Positions 32,923 through 41,498 of a stretch of DNA of 54,461 bases are shown here, piece after piece; within the stretch, counting starts at the first letter, position 1, and each line of letters begins with the position of its first letter. A program made the position numbers and the translations under genes. This stretch comes from an uncultured Erysipelotrichaceae bacterium (GTDB lineage Bacteria > Bacillota_I > Bacilli_A > Erysipelotrichales > Erysipelotrichaceae), in assembly GCA_947167125.1 (NCBI GenBank), contig CAMVGT010000010.1, forward strand, positions 1 through 54,461, in the 5' to 3' direction. The notes beneath the pieces were generated by a model. The model saw nothing but the letters and a program-made list of their open reading frames with translations, did not search any database and had not been told where the DNA came from.

Positions 32923-33687
32923 TTATCCGATGGATTTGTGAATCAGACTGAGAATTGTTTTCAGATCGGACGCGTTGATCTGACCCGGTGCGGATGCCTG
33001 TGCTCCGCTGCCGAATGTGATGCAGGAACCGTAGAGTTCACAGCAGATCCTGCGTGCGGTTCCTTTTGAAGCCATGGGGCTGGCCATATATGTGCGGTCC
33101 GCATATGAAGCTTTCATGACTGACGCAGCTTCAAGAAGAATGAATACATCCTGATCGGATTGCGGCATCACTGCGCTCTTTGTGATATCCCCGTTCAGTT
33201 TCTGCATTTCGCAGAGTCTGGCAATGATTTCTTCTCTGGATGGCGTTTTTTCAAAATCGTGATTCGAGAGAATGACCTTTACCTGATGGCTGTGTGCCTT
33301 TGAAATCAGATCCGTGACAATTTCTTTTCCTTTGAACAGTTCAATGTCAATCAGATCAATCATTCCGCTGTTTATGGCAGCGGATATAAGTGAAACATAT
33401 TCTTCAGAAGATATTTCTCTTTTTCCGCCTTCTTCAAAAGAACGGAATGTAAAAAGAAGCGGTATATCCTTCAGACGGGAGCGGATATCTTTGAGTACAG
33501 ATAAAACACAGTCTTCCTTCAGGCAGTCTTCAAACCAGTCTGCTCTCCATTCAATCAGGTCGCAGTCACACGCAATGGCAGCTGCTGTTTCCTGAAGAAT
33601 TTCTTCTTTGTTTTTTCCGCATATGGGAATACAGACGGCAGGAATTCCTTCCCCGATTGTCAGGTTTCTTACTTTCACACTCCGCAT
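32923..33687 (-). CDS. aroD: Type I 3-dehydroquinate dehydratase
   Basis: This 254-residue shikimate-pathway enzyme converts 3-dehydroquinate to 3-dehydroshikimate through a Schiff base. LIEWRAD (44-50) gives the substrate-binding Glu46 and Arg48, SNHDF holds the catalytic His143, and DITKSAVMPQ the Schiff-base Lys170, as in well-studied enzymes of this class. The ATG at 33687 has AAGGAG upstream. No other shikimate gene is near, so it may serve aromatic synthesis or quinate-type catabolism. Confidence 0.95.
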   Translation of the reverse strand: MRSVKVRNLTIGEGIPAVCIPICGKNKEEILQETAAAIACDCDLIEWRADWFEDCLKEDCVLSVLKDIRSRLKDIPLLFTFRSFEEGGKREISSEEYVSLISAAINSGMIDLIDIELFKGKEIVTDLISKAHSHQVKVILSNHDFEKTPSREEIIARLCEMQKLNGDITKSAVMPQSDQDVFILLEAASVMKASYADRTYMASPMASKGTARRICCELYGSCITFGSGAQASAPGQINASDLKTILSLIHKSIG

Positions 33688-33742
33688 ATGTTTCTCCTTC
33701 TGTATGCAGGTATTATACATTTGAATCGCATCTTTCATATTA

Positions 33743-33764
33743 AAAGAGCACCGCAGTGCTCTTT
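33743..33764 (-). terminator. Terminator of the Gfo/Idh/MocA gene
   Basis: AAAGAGCAC (33743-33751) pairs with GTGCTCTTT (33756-33764); on the minus strand it runs into TTTTAATATG. It lies between the oxidoreductase and aroD, suggesting separate units. Confidence 0.75.
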
Positions 33765-33768
33765 GGAA

Positions 33769-34842
33769 TCATACTGTTTCAAATTTAGATGAAGCTCCGC
33801 TGCGCTCCATTGCCTCAAGGATTTTCAATACATGCAGTGCAAGCATTCCGGAAGCACGATGCTCTGTGCCAGAGCGGATGGCTTTTGCCATATCGGCTGC
33901 GCCGATTCCTCTGCAGTTGGATGAATATTCATTCACCGGCTCCAATGCGACGGGAGGTTCGGGATTGGCAAAATCCTTCGGCATTGCGGCCCGGAAGTAA
34001 ACGGTTCCTCCGAACTGATTCGGATCGGAAAGGATTAACATTCCTTTTCTTCCATAGATGACAAAGTCAGCACGGTCAAGCGCATATGTTTCACTGTCAT
34101 CATGAATCGTTCCGGTGATTCCGTTCTTTAAGCGCAGGATGGCTGTGAGAACCGCTTCATTGGGAGTGGAGATTTCTTTTCCATAGTCCGGTGAAGTCGG
34201 GAAGATGCAGGTTCTGGAAGGATATGGCGCTTTTACAAATGCGGCTGTTTCTTCCGCTTCACCAAGCAGATCAACCAGAGCAGTCAGATAATAGACAAAA
34301 TAATCGCGCAGGATACCGGCACCGGGCTGCCGTAAGAATGGAAACATGCCTGTTAACAGATCGTTATTGCGGCTGATGGAAATGCTGAAGCTGTTGATAT
34401 CCCCAAGCATGCCGTCTTCGATTGCCTTCTTTGCGGTCGATGCCCAGCTGCCCAGGAATGTGTCCGGCGCAGAACCGAGATAAAGATTCTTTTCATCTGC
34501 CAGGTGAAGAAGCTCTTCAGCCTCAGCTGAATCAACAGTGATGGTCTTTTCAGTGTAGACATGTTTGCCTGCATTCAAAGCGTCTTTGATCAGTTTGTAA
34601 TGCGAACCGACCGGTGTCAGAACAATGATCATTTCAATTTCCGGATCGGCAAGCAGTTCATTGACTGTGCATGCCTGGACACCGTATTTTTCCGCTTTCT
34701 TCTGCGCATTTTCAATATGATTTGCGGCGATTGCCTTAACATGAATATATGGAGAAAACTGACCGGTTAAATTCACAAGATAAGCGTCACTGATTGCGCC
34801 GGCACCGATCACACCGGTTATGACTGTTTTGAATTTATTCAT
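33769..34842 (-). CDS. Gfo/Idh/MocA-family oxidoreductase
   Basis: This 357-residue NAD(P)-dependent sugar or cyclitol dehydrogenase-like enzyme has an N-terminal Rossmann fold with GVIGAGAISDAY (about 10-21), MIIVLTPVGSH, the HVYTEKTITVD block (EKP is commoner than EKT), and a C-terminal alpha/beta domain. Such enzymes oxidise sugars, inositols or quinate-type rings. Its closeness to aroD, on the same strand, would fit a cyclic polyol substrate, but this is speculation. Confidence 0.88.
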   Translation of the reverse strand: MNKFKTVITGVIGAGAISDAYLVNLTGQFSPYIHVKAIAANHIENAQKKAEKYGVQACTVNELLADPEIEMIIVLTPVGSHYKLIKDALNAGKHVYTEKTITVDSAEAEELLHLADEKNLYLGSAPDTFLGSWASTAKKAIEDGMLGDINSFSISISRNNDLLTGMFPFLRQPGAGILRDYFVYYLTALVDLLGEAEETAAFVKAPYPSRTCIFPTSPDYGKEISTPNEAVLTAILRLKNGITGTIHDDSETYALDRADFVIYGRKGMLILSDPNQFGGTVYFRAAMPKDFANPEPPVALEPVNEYSSNCRGIGAADMAKAIRSGTEHRASGMLALHVLKILEAMERSGASSKFETV

Positions 34843-34907
34843 AAGATTTGCTCCGATTTCTTAACAACAGTTTATCAAAGTGATCAGATAATTCATACAT
34901 GCTCATT

Positions 34908-34936
34908 TTATGACACGTATTAACACGTGCTAAAAT
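34908..34936 (+). promoter_or_regulatory. Promoter of hicAB with an imperfect palindrome in the spacer
   Basis: TTATGA (34908-34913), a 17-base spacer and TAAAAT (34931-34936) with the TGC extension. The spacer holds CACGT and ACGTG in inverted order (34914-34929), a plausible site for autorepression by HicB. Confidence 0.55.
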
Positions 34937-34962
34937 TGCTTTGTGATAAGTGGGAAAACATT

Positions 34963-35151
34963 ATGCCTATGACGCCTGAGGAAATGATAAAACTTCTTAA
35001 GCGGCATGGGTTTTATGAAGTTTCCGCAAGCGGTTCGCATCGGAAACTGATGAATCCGGAGACCGGCAAAGTTGTTATCGTTCTTTATCACCCAACGGAT
35101 CTGAAGAAGGGCCTGGAGCAGGCTGTTCTGAAACAGGCAGGATTAAAATAA
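34963..35151 (+). CDS. hicA: HicA-type mRNA interferase toxin
   Basis: This 62-residue protein with the double-stranded-RNA-binding-like HicA fold begins MTPEEMIKLLKRHGFYEV and carries the active-site histidine in SGSHRKL (His26). It is followed by VIVLYHPTDLKKGL. HicA cleaves mRNA in translation-linked fashion and is neutralised by HicB. I start at 34963, preceded by the weak GTGGGA site; ATG at 34969 is also possible. Toxin before antitoxin is usual for hicAB. Confidence 0.92.
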   Translation: MPMTPEEMIKLLKRHGFYEVSASGSHRKLMNPETGKVVIVLYHPTDLKKGLEQAVLKQAGLK

Positions 35152-35184
35152 TCCTGTCTGGATCCTTTCAAAGAGGAGGCTTTT

Positions 35185-35604
35185 ATGACAGCAGTCAGTT
35201 ATCCTGCAGTATTCCACCATGAAAATCCGGGCTTTTGGGTCGAATTTCCGGGTCTACCGGGCTGTTTTGCACAGGGCAATACAATAGAGGAGACCTATGA
35301 AATGGCAATGGAGGCTATGAGCCTGTATCTGGATCAGACAGATGATATATATGAGCGCAGTATTCCATCTCCATCCGAAATGGATTTTGTGGTGCGCGAT
35401 CATCAGAATGATCTTGTAATGCTTATAACATGTGACAGCCTTGGGTATGCAAAAAGATTTAAAACGAAAGCGATCAAAAAGACTCTTACAATTCCGGAGT
35501 GGCTGAATGATCTTGCAATAAAAAACAACATTAATTTTTCGCAGGTTCTGCAGGATGCACTGATCGAAAAGCTATGTCCGATTTCTGCAGGACACAAAAA
35601 ATAA
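35185..35604 (+). CDS. hicB: HicB-type antitoxin with ribbon-helix-helix domain
   Basis: This 139-residue protein has an N-terminal partial RNase-H fold of HicB (YPAVFHHENPGFWVEFPGL, GNTIEETYEMAMEAMSLYL) that binds the toxin, and a C-terminal ribbon-helix-helix DNA-binding part (KKTLTIPEWL ... NFSQVLQDAL, about 100-132). It therefore likely represses its own operon. GAGGAGG lies upstream. Codons here are more A/T-rich than the neighbours, consistent with acquisition. Confidence 0.92.
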   Translation: MTAVSYPAVFHHENPGFWVEFPGLPGCFAQGNTIEETYEMAMEAMSLYLDQTDDIYERSIPSPSEMDFVVRDHQNDLVMLITCDSLGYAKRFKTKAIKKTLTIPEWLNDLAIKNNINFSQVLQDALIEKLCPISAGHKK

Positions 35605-35629
35605 TCGGCATATATTTGTGTATTGAATT

Positions 35630-36133
35630 ATGATGTATCTGAATAAATACGATTCGCCGCTCGGCATGATTACAATGGTCTCAGACGGAACAGCGCTTAC
35701 GGGGCTTTGGTTTGAGGGACAGAAATACTTTATGGCTTCCTGTACAGAAGCAATCGAAAAAAAGGATCTTCCGGTATTTGCGGAAGTGAAGCTTTGGCTT
35801 GATCAGTATTTCAGCGGGCAGATTCCAGGCTTCCTTCCGCCTCTGCGTCCGAAAGGAACAGCTTTTCAGCTTACGGTATGGGACTTATTAATGAAGATAC
35901 CGTATGGAGAAACTGTGACTTATAAGGAAATAGCAGAAAGGGCTGCACTGAAAACAGGGAAACTAAGGATGTCTGCCCAGGCAGCCGGAAACGCGGTCGG
36001 TCATAATCCCATTTCCATTATGATTCCATGTCACAGAGTCATTGGGACAGATGGGAGTCTGAAAGGATATGCAGGCGGAATTGATCGGAAACAATATCTC
36101 CTGGAACTGGAAAAGAAAAGAGGAAAAGTATGA
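35630..36133 (+). CDS. ogt: Methylated-DNA--protein-cysteine methyltransferase
   Basis: This 167-residue suicide repair protein removes methyl groups from O6-methylguanine. The acceptor PCHRV is at 133-137 (Cys134), preceded by the helix-turn-helix YGETVTYKEIAE, and followed by GSLKGYAGG. No Shine-Dalgarno is visible before either ATG (35630 or 35633); TATTGA six bases before 35633 hints at a leaderless start. It overlaps the next gene by ATGA. Confidence 0.95.
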   Translation: MMYLNKYDSPLGMITMVSDGTALTGLWFEGQKYFMASCTEAIEKKDLPVFAEVKLWLDQYFSGQIPGFLPPLRPKGTAFQLTVWDLLMKIPYGETVTYKEIAERAALKTGKLRMSAQAAGNAVGHNPISIMIPCHRVIGTDGSLKGYAGGIDRKQYLLELEKKRGKV

Positions 36134-37791
36134 AACAGCTGATGAAACTGATGATGGTTCTGATTCTTATGTGTCTTGCCGCATGCGCGAAACAGCCGGA
36201 AGATCAGAAAGAAGCCGAAACAAGAACGGATGACATTTATATTTTCTATACCAGCGATGTCCATTGCGGTGTCAGTGACAACCTGGGCTTTTCAAAACTT
36301 AAGGCACTGGTCAATGATACAATGGCGGAACATGAATATGTGGCGCTTGCGGACTGCGGAGATTATCTGCAGGGCGGTACATACGGAACAATTTCACGCG
36401 GCAGTATTATTGCGGAACTGATGGCTGATATGGGCTATGATGTCATCACAATCGGAAATCATGAATTTGACTACGGTACGGAAAGACTGGGCGAACTGAT
36501 GCAGGTACTGCCGCAGATCACTGTATGCAATGTGAACTATACAGGAAAGAAGGAAAATATCTTCAAGGATACGCCGGCATATTTCATGAAGGATTTCGGC
36601 GGCACAAAAGTTGCTTTCATCGGTATCCTGACACCTTCTGTTCTTGTGTCATCTACACCTTCCTACTTTATGGAAGACGGGGAGTTCGTTTTTGATTTCT
36701 ATAACAGTGATGACGGCATGAGACTTGCGGAACAGGTACAGAAAACAGTCGATGAAGCAAGAAGCAAAGGCGCGCGGTATGTTATTGCTTTAAGCCATCT
36801 TGGCTCCACGATTGAAGACAGCCCCAATGACAGCGTTTCCCTGATTCATCACACAAGGGGCATCGATGCAGTGCTGGACGGACATTCCCATTCTGTGATC
36901 ATCGGCGATCGCTATCCAAATGCAGATGGGGAAGATGTAATTCTTTCTTCAGTCGGCACAAAGATGGCAAACATCGGTGAGCTGATCATCGGTACAGACG
37001 GAACCATGGACACGCTTCTGGTTTCTGAATATGACAGGGAAGATGAACAGATTGCCGAAAAAATCAAAAAAGCAGATGAGGAACTGACGGAACTGCTGAG
37101 TGAAAAAATCACAGAAACCGCATTTGATCTGCCGATTGCGGATGAAGAAGGACTGCGTCTGGTCAGAAACAGGGAAACCACAGCCGGAGATTTTGCGGCA
37201 GATGCTATCCGCTATGTGATGGAAACCGATGCCGCAATGGTGGGCGGAGGCGGCGTGCGTAAAGCGGTCAGCACAGGTGATGTGACATATGGAAATCTTC
37301 TGGATGTATTCCCGTTCTCCAATGCGGTTGCCTCTGTAAAATGCACCGGCCAGCAGATCCTGGATGCGCTTGAATTCGGCGCAAAGGAAACACAGTCAAT
37401 TACATCCTTTGACGGAAATCCGGTCGGTGAATTCGGAGGATTCATGCAGGTATCGGGTCTGAAATATACAATTGACACATCCATTGAATCCGGTGTGATT
37501 GTGGATGAAAACGGAATGATGACCGGCATTGAAGGAAAGAGAAGAGTCAGTGATGTCATGATTCTGAAGGGTGGGGAATATGTACCGCTGGACCCTGCCG
37601 CAGAATATACAGTTGCCTCTCTTGATTATGCGTTATTCAACGGCGGTGACGGACATACGGCATTTAAAGACTGCGAAAGAATCGTTGAAAGCGGGCCGAT
37701 GGATGTTCAGTCTCTGATCGAATACTGCCGCCATCTCGGTACCATTCCCGATTCCTATCGGAATACGGAAGGAAGAATCACCGTAAAGTAA
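36130..37791 (+). CDS. 5'-nucleotidase / metallophosphatase lipoprotein
   Basis: This 553-residue surface lipoprotein has a signal peptide with lipobox LAAC (Cys19), then a calcineurin-like metallophosphatase domain with YTSDVHCG, ADCGDYLQG, GNHEFDYG, SHLG and DGHSHS metal-binding motifs, and a 5'-nucleotidase C-terminal domain (GDVTYGNLLDVFPF and GGDGH). It probably hydrolyses extracellular nucleotides for phosphate and nucleoside salvage. It is coupled to ogt by ATGA, an unusual pairing that may be only structural. Confidence 0.94.
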   Translation: MKQLMKLMMVLILMCLAACAKQPEDQKEAETRTDDIYIFYTSDVHCGVSDNLGFSKLKALVNDTMAEHEYVALADCGDYLQGGTYGTISRGSIIAELMADMGYDVITIGNHEFDYGTERLGELMQVLPQITVCNVNYTGKKENIFKDTPAYFMKDFGGTKVAFIGILTPSVLVSSTPSYFMEDGEFVFDFYNSDDGMRLAEQVQKTVDEARSKGARYVIALSHLGSTIEDSPNDSVSLIHHTRGIDAVLDGHSHSVIIGDRYPNADGEDVILSSVGTKMANIGELIIGTDGTMDTLLVSEYDREDEQIAEKIKKADEELTELLSEKITETAFDLPIADEEGLRLVRNRETTAGDFAADAIRYVMETDAAMVGGGGVRKAVSTGDVTYGNLLDVFPFSNAVASVKCTGQQILDALEFGAKETQSITSFDGNPVGEFGGFMQVSGLKYTIDTSIESGVIVDENGMMTGIEGKRRVSDVMILKGGEYVPLDPAAEYTVASLDYALFNGGDGHTAFKDCERIVESGPMDVQSLIEYCRHLGTIPDSYRNTEGRITVK

Positions 37792-37816
37792 TAAACTTTT
37801 TACAGCATTGAATTCA

Positions 37817-37867
37817 AATGGACAGTGCGCTTTCTGTCTGAAACAGAAGGCAGACTGTCCATTTTTT
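37817..37867 (+). terminator. Terminator of ogt and nucleotidase operon
   Basis: AATGGACAGT (37817-37826) pairs with ACTGTCCATT (37854-37863), with TTCTGT/ACAGAA (37832-37837, 37842-37847) inside, then TTTTTT. Confidence 0.88.
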
Positions 37868-37896
37868 GAGGAGATGATATCAGCAGCAGAAAACAT

Positions 37897-38643
37897 TTAT
37901 GAAGCTTTCTGAATTTTCTGATTATACTCTTCGTTAAGAATATTCGGAATTTTCAGCAATGCCAGAAATTCTCCGTCTTCAATTGTAAATACAGCAATTC
38001 CATCATATTTAGCAAGAATCTGTTTTACAGTAGAAATGCCGAATCCATGAGAAGACTCCCAGCTCTCTCTGGTCAGATAACTGTGCTTTCGGTTCGGATA
38101 ATCCACTGAATTGGATATCCGGATACCCATATAATCATCCAGGTCTTTAATTGTAACTGAAATGCGTTTTCCGGAGCCAATATGAACAATTGCATTATCC
38201 AGTAGATTGACCAGAATCAGGTACATATCATCATCAGCGACAGCCGGCGGATACCGGAAGGAATAAATGATTTTGAAATCAATGCCTTTTTCATGTGCTT
38301 CAAACCGTTTCATATTGACAGCGGAATTAATGATTTCAGAAGGTGTTTGTGCTGGGATCGGATACTGATCAGCCATATTTTCATATGCGCGTATAACTTG
38401 ACGGATCTCTTCATTTTTTATATTCATTTTTTTATCCGATAGCAATCTGACAAGATGCTTCAGGTCGTGGCGGATCGCATACAGTTCATTTCTTGCTTGT
38501 TCTGTCTGCATGGACAGAATCTTCTGGTTGGAATATAAGTCATTCTGATACTTTTCATGAAGCAGATTCCTGTTTTTGCGGCTGATTGATGTCATCAGGT
38601 AGAAAATGATTGCGACGGTAAGAGAAACAAGGTATACAGCCAT
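37897..38643 (-). pseudogene. 5'-truncated GHKL sensor histidine kinase
   Basis: The 248-residue frame contains a complete kinase core: H-box RHDLKHLV (His59), N-box LLDNAIVHI, and G-box SHGFGIST, as in AgrC/HPK10-type kinases. Only the last of the usual N-terminal membrane helices remains (about 3-19). The frame stays open 18 codons upstream to a TAG at 38700-38698, and those codons (GESGYQYSLA) look like continuing protein. No ribosome binding site or promoter precedes the ATG at 38643, and no response regulator is adjacent. It is most likely the remnant of a longer gene that lost its 5' part; expression as a soluble orphan kinase cannot be excluded. Confidence 0.65.
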
Positions 38644-38729
38644 AGCCAGTGAATACTGATAGCCTGATTCCCCCGTATTGATTCTGCGGATCTTAAACTA
38701 TCACATAATTTAACATAATATTTACATAA

Positions 38730-38757
38730 TTGACCGATGGTCGGTTGCTATTATAAT
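38730..38757 (+). promoter_or_regulatory. Strong promoter upstream of the small RNA or leader
   Basis: TTGACC (38730-38735), a 16-base spacer and a perfect TATAAT (38752-38757). Transcription would begin near 38763. It is one of the best promoters in the window. Confidence 0.8.
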
Positions 38758-38762
38758 CGTGC

Positions 38763-38867
38763 AGATGGGAATCTGCCCTGAATGGTTGCTCCCCCTTAGC
38801 AGTCATCAGTGTATTCTATCCCCTTATAATAAATCAATCGTGAGAAGGTCCCGGCAGGGGCCTTTTC
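38763..38867 (+). ncRNA. Candidate small RNA or regulatory leader with two CCCCTTA motifs
   Basis: This segment of about 100 bases runs from a strong promoter to a terminator-like hairpin and has no gene. It begins with a hairpin (GCAGAT/ATCTGC, 38761-38766 and 38771-38776). CCCCTTA occurs twice (38792-38798 and 38820-38826), 28 bases apart in probable single-stranded regions; such C-rich motifs in Bacillota small RNAs pair with ribosome binding sites (family knowledge). The final hairpin also buries an AGGGG that could serve as ribosome binding site for an ATG at 38868, so a leader controlling that gene is the main alternative. Confidence 0.5.
38845..38866 (+). terminator. Terminator-like hairpin that also hides a ribosome binding site
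   Basis: AAGGTCCC (38845-38852) pairs with GGGGCCTT (38857-38864), loop GGCA, followed by only TT and CATG. The short T-run makes termination partial at best. Confidence 0.55.
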
Positions 38868-39464
38868 ATGTACAATAGCGATATGGAAAATACAGCTGAA
38901 AATATTATAGAAAAGATGGAAGAAATTTTCTGTCAGAAAGGTCACTGCATGATTGCGCTGGACGGCAGATGCGCATCCGGGAAAAGCACGCTCGGGGAGC
39001 TGATTGCGGAAAAAACAGGCGCGTCTCTTGTGCATATGGATGACTTCTTTCTCCGTCCTGAACAAAGAACCGCAAAGCGCTATGCCACGCCGGGAGAGAA
39101 TGTGGATCATGAACGGTTTCTTGAAGAAGTATTGATTCCTTTGAGCAGAAGAGAGACAGTGAGCTATCATCCGTTTGACTGCAATACAATGCGGATTTCA
39201 GATGATATTAAAACGGCGGACGGCGCAAAAATGACTGTGATCGAAGGAAGTTACAGCCATCATCCGTCTCTGAGAAAGTATTATGATCTGACTGTTTTTG
39301 TGACAGCAGAGAAGGACACACAGCTTAAAAGAATCAGGAAACGGAATCCGGATAAGGTAAAAGCATTTGAAGAAAAGTGGATTCCTTATGAAGAACTCTA
39401 TTTTTCTTCCTGCGATGTGCAGAAACATGCGGATTTAACGGTCGATACAACGAATTTGTTTTGA
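38868..39464 (+). CDS. Uridine-kinase-like P-loop kinase
   Basis: This protein has 198 residues from 38868 or 193 from the ATG at 38883. The Walker A GRCASGKST, VHMDDFFLRPEQR (substrate loop with DD), the TVIEGSYSHHP block and FVTAEKDTQLKRI place it in the uridine kinase / nucleoside-monophosphate kinase-like superfamily. The exact substrate is unknown. For 38868, AGGGG lies seven bases upstream but inside a hairpin. For 38883 there is no ribosome binding site, but a TACAAT ends six bases upstream, which would give a leaderless message. I list the longer form without strong preference. Confidence 0.85.
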   Translation: MYNSDMENTAENIIEKMEEIFCQKGHCMIALDGRCASGKSTLGELIAEKTGASLVHMDDFFLRPEQRTAKRYATPGENVDHERFLEEVLIPLSRRETVSYHPFDCNTMRISDDIKTADGAKMTVIEGSYSHHPSLRKYYDLTVFVTAEKDTQLKRIRKRNPDKVKAFEEKWIPYEELYFSSCDVQKHADLTVDTTNLF

Positions 39465-39532
39465 AAATACAGGGAAAAAAGAAGTCAGATATTGTATGAT
39501 ACTGATGGAATAATACCGGAGGAAAATAATAT

Positions 39533-40048
39533 ATGGCTAGTTTACCTAAATGCCCGCATTGCGGCTCCAAAGAAGTCAGCAGAGTCGAAGGATTCTACAG
39601 ATGCGCAAGCTGTCTGACGGACTTCGGACGTGTTCCGTATTCAGATGATGCTGTACCCATGATTGAGGCATGTTCAGGTCTGAGATTCCGCTATGGCGAT
39701 CTGATCAACGGTTCCCTCAGACTCCGTATGGGTCAGGACGGCGACGTATGTTTGTATGAAATCTATGACTCCATTGAAGGCGGTCTGGATAAGTATGCAG
39801 ATATGCTGACAAAGGAAGAATGGGACAAGTTCCGCAAAGAACTCTTCAACAAAGTTTATGTCAACGACTGGGACAAGGAATATATTCCGGTCAATGACGG
39901 AAGAGAAATCGCAACTGATGAGGAATGGGAGCTCAGTGTAATCGTCAATGAGAATGAAGAATATACCTTCAGAGGATATGACGCATTCCCTGTTTACTGG
40001 GATAAGTTCATGAAGCTTCTCAAGCCGATTCTTTCCAAACGCGGCTAA
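39533..40048 (+). CDS. Uncharacterised zinc-ribbon protein
   Basis: This 171-residue soluble protein has an N-terminal ribbon (CPHCGSKEV ... FYRCASCLTDFG, Cys7 to Cys27 or so) and an acidic, aromatic-rich C-terminal domain with no recognised motif. GGAGG precedes the ATG. It is a single gene between its own upstream gap and a terminator. Confidence 0.85.
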   Translation: MASLPKCPHCGSKEVSRVEGFYRCASCLTDFGRVPYSDDAVPMIEACSGLRFRYGDLINGSLRLRMGQDGDVCLYEIYDSIEGGLDKYADMLTKEEWDKFRKELFNKVYVNDWDKEYIPVNDGREIATDEEWELSVIVNENEEYTFRGYDAFPVYWDKFMKLLKPILSKRG

Positions 40049-40054
40049 GATCCG

Positions 40055-40076
40055 AAAAAGGCAGTTTTGCCTTTTT
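40055..40076 (+). terminator. Terminator that overlaps the trkA promoter
   Basis: AAAAAGGCA (40055-40063) pairs with TGCCTTTTT (40068-40076), loop GTTT. The -35 of the next promoter lies in its 3' arm. Confidence 0.85.
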
Positions 40077-40094
40077 TTATTGCGGTGCTACAAT
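40067..40094 (+). promoter_or_regulatory. Promoter of trkA-trkH
   Basis: TTGCCT (40067-40072), a 16-base spacer and TACAAT (40089-40094) with TG extension (40086-40087). The leader of about 27 bases has a TTGAGGA ribosome binding site. Confidence 0.65.
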
Positions 40095-40127
40095 GAGAAG
40101 GCATATTGAAATTTTGAGGACATAGTT

Positions 40128-41498
40128 ATGAAAATACTGATTGCCGGAGCAGGCAAAGTCGGCCGTGCTCTGACTGATGAACTTTCCAGCGAAGGCCATG
40201 ATATTACATTGATTGACATGAACAGCCGCGTACTTGAAGACGCGGTGGGAATGTATGATGTCATCACACTGCAGGGAAACAGCGCTTCCAAGGCGGTGCT
40301 GGAAGAAGCGGGCGTTCAGAATATGGACCTTCTGATTGCGGCGACCAATGCGGATGAAGTCAACCTGCTGGCTGTCATTACCGCAAAAGCACTGAACCCC
40401 AATATCCATACGATCGCGAGAATCCGCAATCCGGAATATGTTGAACAGGCCCGTTCCATGCGTGATGTATTCGCGCTTTCCCTTGTCATCAATCCGGAAC
40501 TGCAGGCTGCGCAGGAAATTGCCAGACTGCTGAAATATCCCGGATTCCTGAAACGTGAAACATTCGCCAAGGCGAGAGTTGAAATCGTCGAACTGAAAGT
40601 ATTCAAAGGTTCAAGACTGATCAACATCCAGCTGAAATCCCTGTCCGGCGTCACCCGCTCCCAGGTGCTTGTCGCCGCTGTTCTGCGCGGCGGGGAAGCG
40701 ATTATGCCGGACGGAAACTTTGTGATCAAAGAAGATGACCGTCTGTTTGTGACAGGCGCACCGGATCAGCTTCATGAAATGCTGATTCATCTCGGCATTA
40801 TCAACATGCCGGTCAACCATGTCATCATGGCCGGCGGGGGCAAGATTTCCTATTATCTGGCAGAAGAACTGCATAAGTCCCATATCGCCACCAGCATTAT
40901 CGAAATTGACGCAGACAAATGCCGTGAACTTGCGGAACAGCTTCCGTACTCGACGATTATCCACGGCGATGTTTCCGACCGTTCCACTCTGGACAGTGAA
41001 GACATCGGCGATTATGACGCATCGGTATCTCTGACCGGTATGGATGAACTGAACATCGTTACTTCGCTTTACGCCCACATGCACAATGTGCCGAACATTG
41101 TCACAAAGCTTGGCCGGGGCAATGACGGCGATCTGATCGAAAACATGCCGATCGGTTCTGTCATCTGCCCGAAGGAATTATGCACAATGCATATTGTCCG
41201 CTATGTCAGAGCGATGCAGACAAAGACCGGAGCGGCACTTTCCGTTCACAGAATTGCGGACGGCAGAATTGAAGCGATTGAGTTCCGTGCTGATCATGAC
41301 ACAAGACATCTTGGTGAAAAGCTGAAACATGTGAAGACAAAGAAGAATGCTCTTATCGTTTCGATCACACACGGAACACATACGGAAATCCCGAACGGTG
41401 AATCGATTTTCCAGGAAGGCGATACGGTTGTCGTCATTACCAACCGTGATTCCAAGATTTCACAGCTCAACGATATCTTTGAGGATGGTCTGTCATGA
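40128..41498 (+). CDS. trkA: Trk potassium uptake regulatory subunit TrkA
   Basis: This 456-residue cytosolic subunit has two RCK units, each with NAD(H)-binding Rossmann start (GAGKVGRALTDEL at about 6-18; AGGGKISYYLAEEL at about 228-241) and a TrkA-C domain. It binds nucleotides and gates the TrkH channel. It overlaps trkH by ATGA, ensuring paired synthesis. Confidence 0.96.
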   Translation: MKILIAGAGKVGRALTDELSSEGHDITLIDMNSRVLEDAVGMYDVITLQGNSASKAVLEEAGVQNMDLLIAATNADEVNLLAVITAKALNPNIHTIARIRNPEYVEQARSMRDVFALSLVINPELQAAQEIARLLKYPGFLKRETFAKARVEIVELKVFKGSRLINIQLKSLSGVTRSQVLVAAVLRGGEAIMPDGNFVIKEDDRLFVTGAPDQLHEMLIHLGIINMPVNHVIMAGGGKISYYLAEELHKSHIATSIIEIDADKCRELAEQLPYSTIIHGDVSDRSTLDSEDIGDYDASVSLTGMDELNIVTSLYAHMHNVPNIVTKLGRGNDGDLIENMPIGSVICPKELCTMHIVRYVRAMQTKTGAALSVHRIADGRIEAIEFRADHDTRHLGEKLKHVKTKKNALIVSITHGTHTEIPNGESIFQEGDTVVVITNRDSKISQLNDIFEDGLS

